DNA of 64,000 bases from Microbacterium aurantiacum (GCF_021654035.1 NZ_JAJPDW010000001.1:1054001-1118000), one strand, 5' to 3'; numbered from the stretch's first letter, positions 25,762 through 35,125 are shown. Made by a program: numbers and translations. The notes: generated by a model from the sequence alone, not told the origin.

Positions 25762-27909
25762 TTGTCACACCTGAATGACCTCATCCGCCAACTCGCCACG
25801 AAAGACGAGGCGCTCGCGCGCGACATCGAGCGTGAAGTCAGCGCGCTTCAGGATCGCCGCGCATTCGGCCTCAACTTCGAGCGACACCAGCCTGAGGCCG
25901 TGGAGCTTCCCGGCCGCAAGGTGCGCCGCGGCGACAAGGTGCGAGTGCTTCCGCCGCGCGGACAGATGCCGAAGAAGGAGAACGACCGGCTCTTCAAGGT
26001 GCGTGAGATCGTAACGGCCGACCAGGGACGTGTCGCGACGATCGAAGCCCTCGATGATTCCGAGGCGACCGACGAGGTCGCGCTCGAGGATCTCGTCGTT
26101 GTTGCGGAGTTCCGTGACCCGATCTACCCCGGGTTGGTCTCGACGGGCAAGGTCGAGCGGGGCGGCGAGAAGCCGTACCACTCGGTGATCAACGCCGAGA
26201 ACTACCACGCGCTCCAGGCGCTACTGTTCACGCACCGAGGCAAGGTCGACTGCATCTACATCGACCCGCCCTACAACACCGGCGCCAAGGACTGGAAGTA
26301 CAACAACGACTACGTCGAGGGCGATGACCTGTACCGCCACTCGAAGTGGCTCGCGTTTATGGAGCGGCGACTTCTGCTTGCTAAGGAGCTTCTGAACCCC
26401 AATGATTCGGTGCTCATCGTGACGATCGATGAGAAGGAGTATCTGCGGCTGGGGATGCTGCTTGAGCAGGTGTTCCCGGACTCGAGTGTGCAGATGGTTT
26501 CGTCCGCGATCAACCCGAAGGGCGTCGCGCGGGGCGAGGGCTTCTACCGCGTCGATGAGTATCTGTTCTTCGTATTCGTCGGCTCTGCGAAGGTAAACGC
26601 GAGGTACGTCCAGGGGCTTGTCGTCGGCGGGGAGAGTGGCGAAGAAGGGGTCGGTGCGGTGCGTTGGGGCGCCCTGCTCCGGAGCGGCACCAACGCGCGG
26701 AGATCAGATCGTCCAAACCTCTACTACCCCATCTACGTGGATCGGGAGCGCTTGACGATAACTGGGGTGGGGGAATCTGTACCGCTTAACGCTGGCGACG
26801 CAGCATCGCCGCCGGACGGTTCGGTTGCGGTTTGGCCGCGACGCAGCGACGGGAGCGATGGCAACTGGCAGCTTTCTGGTCCGCGGTTGATTGAACTGGC
26901 CAACCGTGGCTACGTGAAGGTGTCCTCGCTGCGAGCTGACGAAGCCCGTGCTGTGATCATGTATCTCCCGACGGGTGTTCTGAGCCAACTCGGCTCCGGG
27001 CAGATTGTGATCAGTGGACGCGAGTCGAGCGGTGCCGTGATTCTGAGCTACGCGGAGGGTGTGGGCCGCGAGTATCGCGCAAAGACTCAGTGGGCGGCGA
27101 AGTCTCACAGCTCGAGCGAGTTCGGCACCTCACTCCTAAATTCACTCGTGCCTGGCCGCAAATTTCCGTTCCCAAAGTCGCTGTTCGCGGTCGAAGATGC
27201 TATTCGCTTATTCGTGACGCACAAGCGCGCCGCGACGGTAGTCGACTTCTTTGCAGGATCAGGAACCACGGCGCATGCTCTGTTTCGCCTCAACAGGCAG
27301 GATGGCGGGCATCGTCGGTCGATCTCAATCACCAACAACGAGGTGTCGGCGGAAGAACAGAAAGCGCTCCGCATGCAAAGCCTTCGTCCCGGCGAAGAGG
27401 AGTGGGAGAAACACGGAATCTGCGACTACATCACGAAGCCCCGCATCGAGGCTGCAATCACCGGCAAGACGCCTGGCGGCGATCCGATCAAGGGTGACTA
27501 TCGATTCACCGATGAGTTCCCGATCTCTGAAGGATTTGAGGAGAACGTCGAATTCTTCACCCTCACGTACGAGTCGTCGCTCCGGATTGAGGCCGACCGT
27601 GAGTTTGCGCGTATTGCCCCGCTGTTGTGGCTGCGCGCAGGGTCAAAGGGTCGCCGAATCGATAACCTCCCTATCGGCTGGGATGTCGCCACGACCTATG
27701 GCGTGATTTCCGACCTCGATCACTCGGAGCAGTTCGCTCAGGCAATCGTGGCCGCACCCGAGGCATCCATCGCCTTCATCATCACCGATGAGGATCGACT
27801 ATTCGAAGCGCTCGTGCGTGAGCTGCCCGAGCACGTCGAGCCGGTGCGGCTGTACGAGGCATACCTACGAACATTCGAGATCGAGGCGCGGAGGGCGGCC
27901 GAGCGATGA
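25762..27909 (+). CDS. Type III-like (beta-class) DNA adenine methyltransferase
   Basis: The gene starts at TTG 25762 with AAGGA seven bases upstream. The 715-residue protein has the amino-methyltransferase catalytic motif D168PPY (YIDPPYNTG) before the SAM-binding motif F497AGSGTT. This order defines beta-class enzymes such as type III Mod, which usually make N6-methyladenine. The roughly 320 residues between the motifs would hold the target recognition domain. They have lower GC and more irregular codon use than the ends, suggesting exchange of this part. The N-terminus (1-110) has a KOW-like basic segment. Its stop overlaps the Res gene by 4 bp (ATGA). Confidence 0.9.
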   Translation: MSHLNDLIRQLATKDEALARDIEREVSALQDRRAFGLNFERHQPEAVELPGRKVRRGDKVRVLPPRGQMPKKENDRLFKVREIVTADQGRVATIEALDDSEATDEVALEDLVVVAEFRDPIYPGLVSTGKVERGGEKPYHSVINAENYHALQALLFTHRGKVDCIYIDPPYNTGAKDWKYNNDYVEGDDLYRHSKWLAFMERRLLLAKELLNPNDSVLIVTIDEKEYLRLGMLLEQVFPDSSVQMVSSAINPKGVARGEGFYRVDEYLFFVFVGSAKVNARYVQGLVVGGESGEEGVGAVRWGALLRSGTNARRSDRPNLYYPIYVDRERLTITGVGESVPLNAGDAASPPDGSVAVWPRRSDGSDGNWQLSGPRLIELANRGYVKVSSLRADEARAVIMYLPTGVLSQLGSGQIVISGRESSGAVILSYAEGVGREYRAKTQWAAKSHSSSEFGTSLLNSLVPGRKFPFPKSLFAVEDAIRLFVTHKRAATVVDFFAGSGTTAHALFRLNRQDGGHRRSISITNNEVSAEEQKALRMQSLRPGEEEWEKHGICDYITKPRIEAAITGKTPGGDPIKGDYRFTDEFPISEGFEENVEFFTLTYESSLRIEADREFARIAPLLWLRAGSKGRRIDNLPIGWDVATTYGVISDLDHSEQFAQAIVAAPEASIAFIITDEDRLFEALVRELPEHVEPVRLYEAYLRTFEIEARRAAER

Positions 27910-30512
27910 AGTACACGCTCAAGGACTACCAAGCCGAGGCCGTCGACAATGTGCTCACCAACCTCGAGAAGGCTCGAAGCACGTACCGTCGCGATGGCGA
28001 CGAGGTGGCGTTCAGCCTCACGGCGGCGACCGGTGCGGGCAAGACCGTCATGGCTGCGGCATCCATCGAAGCGCTCTTCTACGGAAGTGACACTTTCGAG
28101 TTCGATCCCGATCCGGGCGCTGTCGTGATCTGGTTCTCGGACAGCCCGGCGCTTAACGAGCAGAGCCGCACGCGGCTGATGCAGGCGTCCGAGAAGCTGA
28201 TCTCGGGCGACCTCGTCACGATCAAGCCACCGTTCGCCGTGCCCGAGCTCGAGGCGGGGAAGGTCTACTTCCTCAACACGCAGCGACTGTCGAAGAACTC
28301 GCTCTTGACGCGCGGCTACGTCCCGACGGCGGACGAGATCCTCGACCATGTCGCCACCCCTGACGACCTCGCTTGGAACATCTGGGAGACGATCGGCAAC
28401 ACAGTCGCCAACGAAGACAAGACTGTCTACCTGGTGCTCGACGAGGCCCACCGCGGATTCGACACGAAGACGTCCGGCGACCGCAAGACGATCGTCCAAA
28501 GGCTGGTGAACGGCGAGGGCGGACAGCCGCCGATCCCGATCGTGATGGGAATCTCGGCGACGATCGACCGCTTCGCTCAGGCGATGAAGGAAGCCCAGGC
28601 CGGCGACCGACGCCAGCTGCTTGAGCAGGTGGCCGTGCACCCCTGGCAGGTGCAGGAGTCCGGCCTGGTCAAAGACACGGTAATGCTCGACATCCCCGAC
28701 GAGGCGGGCAACTTCGACTCTGTGCTGGTGCGGCGCGCGGCGCGCAAGCTCCAGGAGTCGACGGACCGCTGGCACGCGTATTCGGCACATCAGGGGCTCG
28801 CCGATAGGGTCGAGCCTCTGCTCGTCCTTCAGATCCCAAACACACCCGATGCTGCCGACGTAGGCGTCGCGCTCGACACGATCGCAGAGGAGCTCGGAGG
28901 TCTACCCGCATCCGCCATCCGTCACGTGCTCGGTGAGCACAAGCCGCACGAGTTCGGGCGCTGGGAGATCGACCACATCGAGCCGCAGCGTGTGCAGGAC
29001 ACCCCGGATGTGCGCGTGCTGATCGCTAAGGACGGCATCTCGACGGGTTGGGATTGCCCGCGCGCTGAGGTGCTCGTCTCGTTCCGTCCGGCCAATGATC
29101 ACACCCACATCACGCAGCTTCTCGGGCGCATGGTGCGGAGCCCTCTCGCCCGCCGCGTGCCTGGCGACGAGCGCCTCAACGCTGTCGACTGCATCCTGCC
29201 GTTCTTCGATCGCACGACCGCGGGCAAGGTTGTCCGCTACATGACGGGCCAGATCGCGGAGATGCCTGGTGGAACTGGCCGCAAGGTGCTACTGGACCCG
29301 CGCGAACTCGTGCCGAACCCGCACGTGCCCGAGTCTGTGTGGAAGAAGTGGGACAGCCTGCCGACGCTGAGCGTCCCCGTCAAGGGTGCGCGCCCGGTCA
29401 AGCGGCTCGTCTCGCTCGCGCAGGCGTTGTCGAGCGATCAGCTGCGGCCCGGCGCGCTCGCCGAGGCGACCTCGCTCCTCCACGGGGTGATGAATGCGTT
29501 CGTCGCTGAGTACCCGGATCGTGTCGAGCAGGAGCGAAAGGAAGTGTGGGACGTCCACGGGCAGACGCTCATGGGCACGACCGGGCGCACGGGGGTCTCG
29601 TACCGGCAGTTCACCGAGCGCGCCGACGCGCGTGCGCTGCGAGGCGCGTTCGAGGACGCGAAGCGGGCCTTCGGAGCGGACGTCGCGCAGTCGTACGTGG
29701 ATCACCTCGCGGGACCCGACGACGAGGATGCGGACGATGACGGGCTGACCGCGGCCTACGTGACGGCATCCGCCCTGGCCTACATCCCCGAGCTGCGGGC
29801 GAAGATCGATGCCGTGTCGGAGAGAGTCGCGAAGGACTGGTTCGCCGAGTATGACGGTGCGATCAGAGAGCTCAACGACGATCGGCAGTCGCTCTACTTC
29901 GAGATCTGGACCCTTGCGACTGTTCCACAGCCGGGTCGGCTGAGACGCCCGCGGACGCGGCTTGAGGACTGGAAAGTCGTCGATGCGAACGAGCAGGTGG
30001 CAATGGCCGCGCTCGTCGGTCGTCACCTGATGTCCGATGCTGATGGGCTGTTCCCCATTAGCTCGCTCGGCGGCTGGGAGTACTCGGTCGTCAAGGCTGA
30101 GCTCGAGCGCGACGACTGCATTGGCTGGTACCGCAACCCGCCCCGCGCCGCCGTCGACGCACTCGGCGTCACCTACCGCGACGCCTTCGGCAACTGGCGC
30201 TCGCTCTTCCCGGACTTTCTGTTCTTCCATGAGATCGAGGGAGAGGTGAAGGCGTCGATCGTCGACCCGCACGGACATCACCTCGACGATGCGCTCGTGA
30301 AGCTCAAGGGTCTCGCAGAGTTCGCGCGCGACCACGGGCACCACTTCCACCGGATTGACGCCGTCGCAAGCGGTTCGACCGGTCCTGCGCTGCGTGCGCT
30401 GGATCTCAAGAACCCGACGATCCAGAACGCGATTCTCGATGGCCCTGGCAAGGTCGTCGACTTCTACGACGGCGAGTTCTCGATCGAGTACAACCCCGGT
30501 GCTGCCGGGTGA
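27906..30512 (+). CDS. Type III restriction Res-like DEAH ATPase/nuclease
   Basis: The 868-residue protein begins with the Q-motif-like LKDYQAEAVDN, Walker A TGAGKT (Lys46) and DEAH box LDEAH (Asp179-His182). Later it has VLIAKDGISTGWDCPRAE and the helicase motif QLLGRMVRSP, as in type III Res translocases. The C-terminus has a PD-(D/E)XK-like signature, Pro769-Asp770 and Glu780-x-Lys782 (FPDFLFF...EGEVKAS), followed by a conserved-looking VDPHGHHLDDAL. It is translationally coupled to the methyltransferase. By family it should translocate on and cut DNA lacking the cognate methyl mark. Confidence 0.9.
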   Translation: MKYTLKDYQAEAVDNVLTNLEKARSTYRRDGDEVAFSLTAATGAGKTVMAAASIEALFYGSDTFEFDPDPGAVVIWFSDSPALNEQSRTRLMQASEKLISGDLVTIKPPFAVPELEAGKVYFLNTQRLSKNSLLTRGYVPTADEILDHVATPDDLAWNIWETIGNTVANEDKTVYLVLDEAHRGFDTKTSGDRKTIVQRLVNGEGGQPPIPIVMGISATIDRFAQAMKEAQAGDRRQLLEQVAVHPWQVQESGLVKDTVMLDIPDEAGNFDSVLVRRAARKLQESTDRWHAYSAHQGLADRVEPLLVLQIPNTPDAADVGVALDTIAEELGGLPASAIRHVLGEHKPHEFGRWEIDHIEPQRVQDTPDVRVLIAKDGISTGWDCPRAEVLVSFRPANDHTHITQLLGRMVRSPLARRVPGDERLNAVDCILPFFDRTTAGKVVRYMTGQIAEMPGGTGRKVLLDPRELVPNPHVPESVWKKWDSLPTLSVPVKGARPVKRLVSLAQALSSDQLRPGALAEATSLLHGVMNAFVAEYPDRVEQERKEVWDVHGQTLMGTTGRTGVSYRQFTERADARALRGAFEDAKRAFGADVAQSYVDHLAGPDDEDADDDGLTAAYVTASALAYIPELRAKIDAVSERVAKDWFAEYDGAIRELNDDRQSLYFEIWTLATVPQPGRLRRPRTRLEDWKVVDANEQVAMAALVGRHLMSDADGLFPISSLGGWEYSVVKAELERDDCIGWYRNPPRAAVDALGVTYRDAFGNWRSLFPDFLFFHEIEGEVKASIVDPHGHHLDDALVKLKGLAEFARDHGHHFHRIDAVASGSTGPALRALDLKNPTIQNAILDGPGKVVDFYDGEFSIEYNPGAAG

Positions 30513-30520
30513 GGTGACAC

Positions 30521-32680
30521 ATGAAGACTGACGTTACGACTCCGCAGGGCATCTTCGGGATGCCGCAGCACCTCACGGTGCCGCTGTACCAGCGCCCCTA
30601 CGTGTGGAACGAGGACGAGCAGTGGGGACCGCTCTGGGCCGACATCCGTCGTATCGCGGAGCACCGTCTGGGCAGCACGGGGACGCTCGCGACGCACTTC
30701 CTCGGGGCGGTTGTGACGCAGCAGGCGGACGCGCAGCCGGTCGGGGTGCAGGAGTTTTTGATCGTCGACGGTCAGCAGCGGCTCACCACGCTGCAGCTCG
30801 TGCTGGACGCGACCGCGGCGGCGTTCACGGCGCGTGAGCTCGCGGCACTGACGGGGCAGCTCGAGTTCCTGACTCACAACAGCGCGATGTTCCTCGGTAC
30901 CGACAAGCCCGGTTTGAAGCTCCGCCACACGAACCGTGACCGCGTCGCCTTTCAGGAGGTGATGCTGGCCGAGCCACCCATCGACTACGCAGAGCTCTCG
31001 CACCGCGAGTCGCTGATCGTGGAGGCACACGAATTCTTCTATGAACGTGTGGGCAAGTGGCTCGACGAAGGACCCGAGCCGGCGCCAGTGCGAGCCGATG
31101 CGCTCTCTGTGGCTCTCCAGAACGCGCTCGAGCTCGTCGTCATACAGCTGAACGCGAGTGAGGACTCGCAAGAGATCTTCGAGACGTTGAACGCACGCGG
31201 CACGCCGCTCACCGCGGCGGATCTCATCAAGAACTTCGTCTTCCAGCGCCTCAAGCTGGAGGGGGAGGACGAGGAGCGTGCGTATCGGGATCTGTGGCCG
31301 TTCGAGGCGAAATTCTGGGAGGCGGAGGTCAGCGTCGGCCGCTACGCGACGACGCGCAGCGCGGTCTTCCTGAGCCAGTGGCTTGTGTCGCGGGTAGGCA
31401 AGGAGATCAGTCCGCGCTCGACCTTTACCCGCTTCAAGTTTTTCGTCGAACACGAGACGAAGCTCTCGATGGTGGAGCTGCTCCAGTTGATCAGTGAGCA
31501 GGCAAAGACGTATCAGCACCTCACCGAGCGCGCCGCGGACGCCCACGCTGACCTGAGTCGACTCGAACTCCACATGTACCGAATGGGTGTCGCGCAGGTC
31601 GAGATCACGAAGCCCGTCGTGTTGTGGCTGACCGAGCCGCGCGCCAGGTACTCGCGGCCGGTCGTCGATCGAGTGATCGGGATGGTCGAGAGCTGGATCA
31701 TCCGTCGCCGGCTCCTGCGGCTGCAGAGCAGCGACCTCGGTCGCATCGCGGCCGATCTCGTGTCGGTGGGGCGCGGGGCCGGTGAATCTGACGTCGTCGG
31801 CGTCGTCGAGCGGTTCCTGACCGGTCAGCAGTACGCCAGCACCTACTGGCCCGGCGACGCGGAGATCACTTCTGCGCTCGCGACCGAGCACTTCTACCGG
31901 CGCTTCTCCCAGCCCATGCAGAGGCTCCTTCTGCAGGCAGCCGAAGACTGGTATCGCGGTTATGCATCGCCCGGCGCATCGAAGTCCGGCATCCGAATCT
32001 TTCGCGATAAGCAGCAGGTCGAGCACCTGCTGCCGCGGGGCTGGCGGACGAACTGGCCCGTTGAGGGTGCAGCGGACGAAGCAGACCGCGATGATCACGT
32101 GCATCGTCTGGGCAATCTCACGCTACTCACGGGATCGCTCAACGCATCAGTGTCGAACAGCGCCTGGCTCGGTGAGAAGGGCAAGCGCGCGGCAGTCGAC
32201 CGCCATGATGTCTTCCTCATGAACCGGGCGGTCGTGGCTCGATCCGTCGGCGGCTGGGATGAGTCGCTGATCGACGAACGCACCGCCGAGCTCACGAAGG
32301 CGTTCCTCGAAACGTGGTCTGTGCCGGACGGGCACGAGGGCAAAGTCATCGACCGTGCCTCGCGGCATTCGAAGGCCACCACGGGCTACCCCCACCTCAT
32401 CGCAGCCGGGCTGCTCGAGGTCGGCGCGACGCTCGTCTGCACTGATGGTCGCTGGCCTGACGCCAAGTGTGAGGTCTTGGCGGGTGGGCAGGTTCTGTAC
32501 CTGGGCAAGAAGTACTCGTCTCCCGCTGCCGCGGCGCGAGAGGTACGAGGCGGAAGTGTGAACGCGTGGTTCTTCTGGCGCGTCGAGAACGGGCCTTGGC
32601 TGAACACGCTCCGCGAGCAATTGCTCAATGGCGAGGGTGCTGGGTCGGGGGCCGACTCCGGTCAGAGCGTGGCGGAGTAG
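30521..32680 (+). CDS. DUF262-DUF1524 (GmrSD-like) nuclease with C-terminal RAMA domain
   Basis: The 719-residue protein has three parts. Residues 1-250 form a DUF262/ParB-like NTPase-nuclease region (VPLYQRPYVW; IVDGQQRLTTLQL at 81-93). A helical middle leads to a DUF1524 HNH-type nuclease with Glu501-His502 and Pro505 (VEHLLPRGW) and HRLGNLTLL at 528-536. Residues of about 620-695 (HLIAAGLLEVG...DGRWPDAKCEV...GKKYSSPAAAAREV...NAWFFWRV) match the RAMA domain, predicted to read modified DNA and usually fused to restriction enzymes. GmrSD enzymes cut modified phage DNA. It follows the Res gene by 8 bp, so it is part of the operon. Confidence 0.88.
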   Translation: MKTDVTTPQGIFGMPQHLTVPLYQRPYVWNEDEQWGPLWADIRRIAEHRLGSTGTLATHFLGAVVTQQADAQPVGVQEFLIVDGQQRLTTLQLVLDATAAAFTARELAALTGQLEFLTHNSAMFLGTDKPGLKLRHTNRDRVAFQEVMLAEPPIDYAELSHRESLIVEAHEFFYERVGKWLDEGPEPAPVRADALSVALQNALELVVIQLNASEDSQEIFETLNARGTPLTAADLIKNFVFQRLKLEGEDEERAYRDLWPFEAKFWEAEVSVGRYATTRSAVFLSQWLVSRVGKEISPRSTFTRFKFFVEHETKLSMVELLQLISEQAKTYQHLTERAADAHADLSRLELHMYRMGVAQVEITKPVVLWLTEPRARYSRPVVDRVIGMVESWIIRRRLLRLQSSDLGRIAADLVSVGRGAGESDVVGVVERFLTGQQYASTYWPGDAEITSALATEHFYRRFSQPMQRLLLQAAEDWYRGYASPGASKSGIRIFRDKQQVEHLLPRGWRTNWPVEGAADEADRDDHVHRLGNLTLLTGSLNASVSNSAWLGEKGKRAAVDRHDVFLMNRAVVARSVGGWDESLIDERTAELTKAFLETWSVPDGHEGKVIDRASRHSKATTGYPHLIAAGLLEVGATLVCTDGRWPDAKCEVLAGGQVLYLGKKYSSPAAAAREVRGGSVNAWFFWRVENGPWLNTLREQLLNGEGAGSGADSGQSVAE

Positions 32681-32695
32681 ACGCGGGGCCAGTGC

Positions 32696-33307
32696 ATGAG
32701 CGCGGTGACGAACGAGATCTTGGGTCCGCCGCCCTTTGACGTTTGGGTTGTTATCAGCCGAGTCGGTGATGTTGCAGGGTTGATCGCGACGGCCGTCGCT
32801 CTAACCGGCCTCGCCTACGCGCTTCTCGTCCGCCCTCGACTCAACGTCTTCGCTGAACACCAGGGAGGGGACAGACTGTTGGTCTTTGTGTGGCACCAAT
32901 CAGGTGCTGCGCCAGCACACAACGTGTGTTGGCGATGGGCTTCGCTCCTCGGCGACGGGCGCGCGCTCGCTGCCGAATCCGGCGGCACGTGGGGCGTAGG
33001 TCCAAGCACTGTGCTTTCAGGCGAGTACCGACACATTGAATTCACCGACGGTCCGACTTCGACCCTTCCAGGCTCCACGAGTGTCCATCACGTTCAGGTG
33101 CCATTGCCTTACGGAGTGTTGTGCGAGGTCAGCTGGCAGCGACCGTTGCTCCCGTGGTTGCGAGCACGGAGTGTGATCCGTTGGTCACAGGAGGATCGGG
33201 CTGCCGGGCGCGGGCCTGTGAGGCTGGTAGGTCGACGTGCTCGCGACGAATTGGCGACGGCGTTTCCTCATACGCCGCCGCGCATCCCTCCGATCCAAAC
33301 GCTCTGA
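32696..33307 (+). CDS. Single-pass membrane protein ending the rightward arm
   Basis: The 203-residue protein starts at ATG 32696, 15 bases after the RAMA-nuclease stop. One hydrophobic helix spans about 18-42 (VGDVAGLIATAVALTGLAYALL). The rest is a beta-rich soluble domain (RLLVFVWHQSGAAPAHNVCW...GEYRHIEF) ending with a basic, Pro-rich tail. No family is recognised. Together with the one-TM protein of the leftward arm, the locus has a membrane-anchored member on each side. Confidence 0.7.
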   Translation: MSAVTNEILGPPPFDVWVVISRVGDVAGLIATAVALTGLAYALLVRPRLNVFAEHQGGDRLLVFVWHQSGAAPAHNVCWRWASLLGDGRALAAESGGTWGVGPSTVLSGEYRHIEFTDGPTSTLPGSTSVHHVQVPLPYGVLCEVSWQRPLLPWLRARSVIRWSQEDRAAGRGPVRLVGRRARDELATAFPHTPPRIPPIQTL

Positions 33308-33483
33308 CCGGAGTCTCTGTTGTGCCCAACGTTCACGTGCACGGGCGGCGCGAGCGCGACCACTTTCCCGCGTAAGGGCTGCCCCCGCTCTCGCAGACGC
33401 CAGTTTCCCCGTGCGGCGAATCAACAGCCGGCTCGGCGACGTTCGTGGAGCGCCGTCAGCGGGCAATGCCCGACTGGGGATCA

Positions 33484-34440
33484 TCATCGCTTTGGGCTGA
33501 CGCTCCTGCGTACGGCGCTGACCTTATCGGGGGAGAGCGGGTCCCATCGACTGTTCTTGGGGTGACTCGGGAAGGCCCTCCGGAGGGCTGCGCGAACGAC
33601 TCGACCGTCGTCGTCATAGCCAAGCTCGCGCATGAGATCCTTAACGGTAACGAAGTCATCGTTAGTGAGCGTCCGTGCCGATTTCGTCGGTTCGAATGTC
33701 GCGGCGTCGCCCTGGCTGGCAGGGCGCTCGTCCGGACTCGTCGCCAGCCGGGCGGGGCTGTTGGATCGAACGTCGTCCCGCTGGGGGCGAGTGCCGCGAG
33801 CGAGGTGATCACGGTTGGAAGTGCGCGAGGTGATGAGTGCGTGGAGTGCTCGCAAGTCGAGGCGCGCGTGGCCGCGAAGCGCGTCGCCCAGTCGCGCGGC
33901 GCCAACGCGGTCGTGGACCGAGACGCGGGCGAGAGTAACCGATCCCGCGGCCGCGGCGGCATCGCGCAATGCGTCGTAGATCGCTCGCTGTTTCCAGCGG
34001 GGCGACCCCGCGCCTTCCAGGCTGCGACGCGGTCCAGCTGGGCCGAACTGGTCAACCGAACCCTCGCTCGACCAGAACCCTCCGCCAGAGTGACCCTTGA
34101 GGGCGATGTGCTCGAGCTCGGAGCAGTAGGCGAGGTAATCCTCTCGCCAAGGCAGGTGGACAGCCCAACTCGTGTTGAGAGTGGCAGCTCTATAGCGGTT
34201 GAAGTGCTGTTCTTCGTCGAGTTCGACGATGAGCCCGCCCGTCGTTGTAATGTCCCACCCGAGCGGTTTAAGGACTGGCGTTCTGAGCACCCCGCCGAGC
34301 TGCTTGTAGGCGTCCATGGTCCACGATGCCGCAGGTTCCGGCAGACCGGGCAATCGCGGAACAGGCAGATTTCTGCCGAGCTGGAACCCGAGTTGATGAA
34401 GCGCGTCGACGAGCGCGTTCTGCCGTTGAAGTCGTGCCAT
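33484..34440 (-). CDS. Putative endonuclease-like protein of unknown family
   Basis: I start at ATG 34440 (MARLQRQNALVDALHQ); GTG/ATG codons upstream are possible. The 318-residue protein has a strand-turn-acid segment GGLIVELDEEQHFNRYRAATL, which resembles the catalytic strand of small restriction-type nucleases. It is followed by an Arg-rich middle and a C-terminal winged-helix-like part (DFVTVKDLMRELGYDDDGRVVRAALRRAF). It converges on the rightward arm 176 bp away. A nuclease role is a guess from this segment and the setting. Confidence 0.55.
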   Translation of the reverse strand: MARLQRQNALVDALHQLGFQLGRNLPVPRLPGLPEPAASWTMDAYKQLGGVLRTPVLKPLGWDITTTGGLIVELDEEQHFNRYRAATLNTSWAVHLPWREDYLAYCSELEHIALKGHSGGGFWSSEGSVDQFGPAGPRRSLEGAGSPRWKQRAIYDALRDAAAAAGSVTLARVSVHDRVGAARLGDALRGHARLDLRALHALITSRTSNRDHLARGTRPQRDDVRSNSPARLATSPDERPASQGDAATFEPTKSARTLTNDDFVTVKDLMRELGYDDDGRVVRAALRRAFPSHPKNSRWDPLSPDKVSAVRRSVSPKR

Positions 34441-34894
34441 GCGAATGACTCTCGCACGTGTCCTGTCAATGCCGGAAGTTGCCCGCAATGTTTCTAATGT
34501 TTGACTTGACCAGGTTGTTTTCCGTGTCCATCGTGTCCGAGTTGACCGCTTACTCCGCCGGATCGGCGACGACCGTGGGCATCACAGTCGATGCCCAATA
34601 TTCGAACGATGCCATCCAATCGGCCCAAGTCCAGAATCCAAGGAATCGAACGCGGCGGGATGCGCAGCGTGAAGAGCGGGGATCTTCTCAACGAGACGTT
34701 CGTGCCGTTGCCCGTACGCCGGCACGATGGACGCCGACTGCCGCACCCTGTCCAACGTCGATGCTCAGGCAGCGTCGGACTCGCTTCGCGAGTGGGGGGT
34801 GCCCCTATGTTCTTTGTCAAGCACGACGGGGTGGCTGCTGGGAACGTCGTGTGCGTCTCGTCGGGCTTGTAACGCTGGCGGCTAGGCTTCGGAC
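34441..34894. other. Non-coding or decayed stretch
   Basis: I see no gene I can support in these 454 bases. The first 120 bases are AT-richer and probably contain the promoter of the leftward gene. The rest has open frames on both strands, but none has a ribosome site or a recognisable domain; one minus-strand frame contains a patch (RSIPWILDLGRLDGIVRIL) that could be a gene remnant. Confidence 0.4.
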
Positions 34895-35101
34895 ATGAGG
34901 AGCGCGAAGCAATCCACGGTCCCGACTTGGCTGAGGGTCCTCGTGTGGTCAATCGCGATCGCGCTGGCGATCGTGGGGATTGTGTTGGCGGTGGTGTCGA
35001 GCAGTTTCTGGCCTCTGATCGCGTTCGCCGGTCTGGCCGTGCCGATGATGCCGATCGGGTCGATGAGGTCGTCGCGGCGGGCGGCTGCCGACCCGCGCTG
35101 A
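34895..35101 (+). CDS. Small two-helix membrane protein
   Basis: A 68-residue protein with hydrophobic segments at about 11-33 and 36-53 and basic ends (MRSAKQS at the start, MRSSRRAAADPR at the end). No clear ribosome site is visible and the family is not recognised. It lies directly left of the IS110 element, whose insertion may have separated it from former neighbours. Confidence 0.5.
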   Translation: MRSAKQSTVPTWLRVLVWSIAIALAIVGIVLAVVSSSFWPLIAFAGLAVPMMPIGSMRSSRRAAADPR

Positions 35102-35125
35102 ACTCTGGCTCCGTCCGGACGAAGC

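Noticed and set aside
16041-33307. Known systems BREX, DISARM, Gabija or phosphorothioation
   Set aside because: No PglZ/BrxC, no DUF1998/PLD pair, no GajA-GajB pair within it, no dnd genes; individual domains are shared but not the set.
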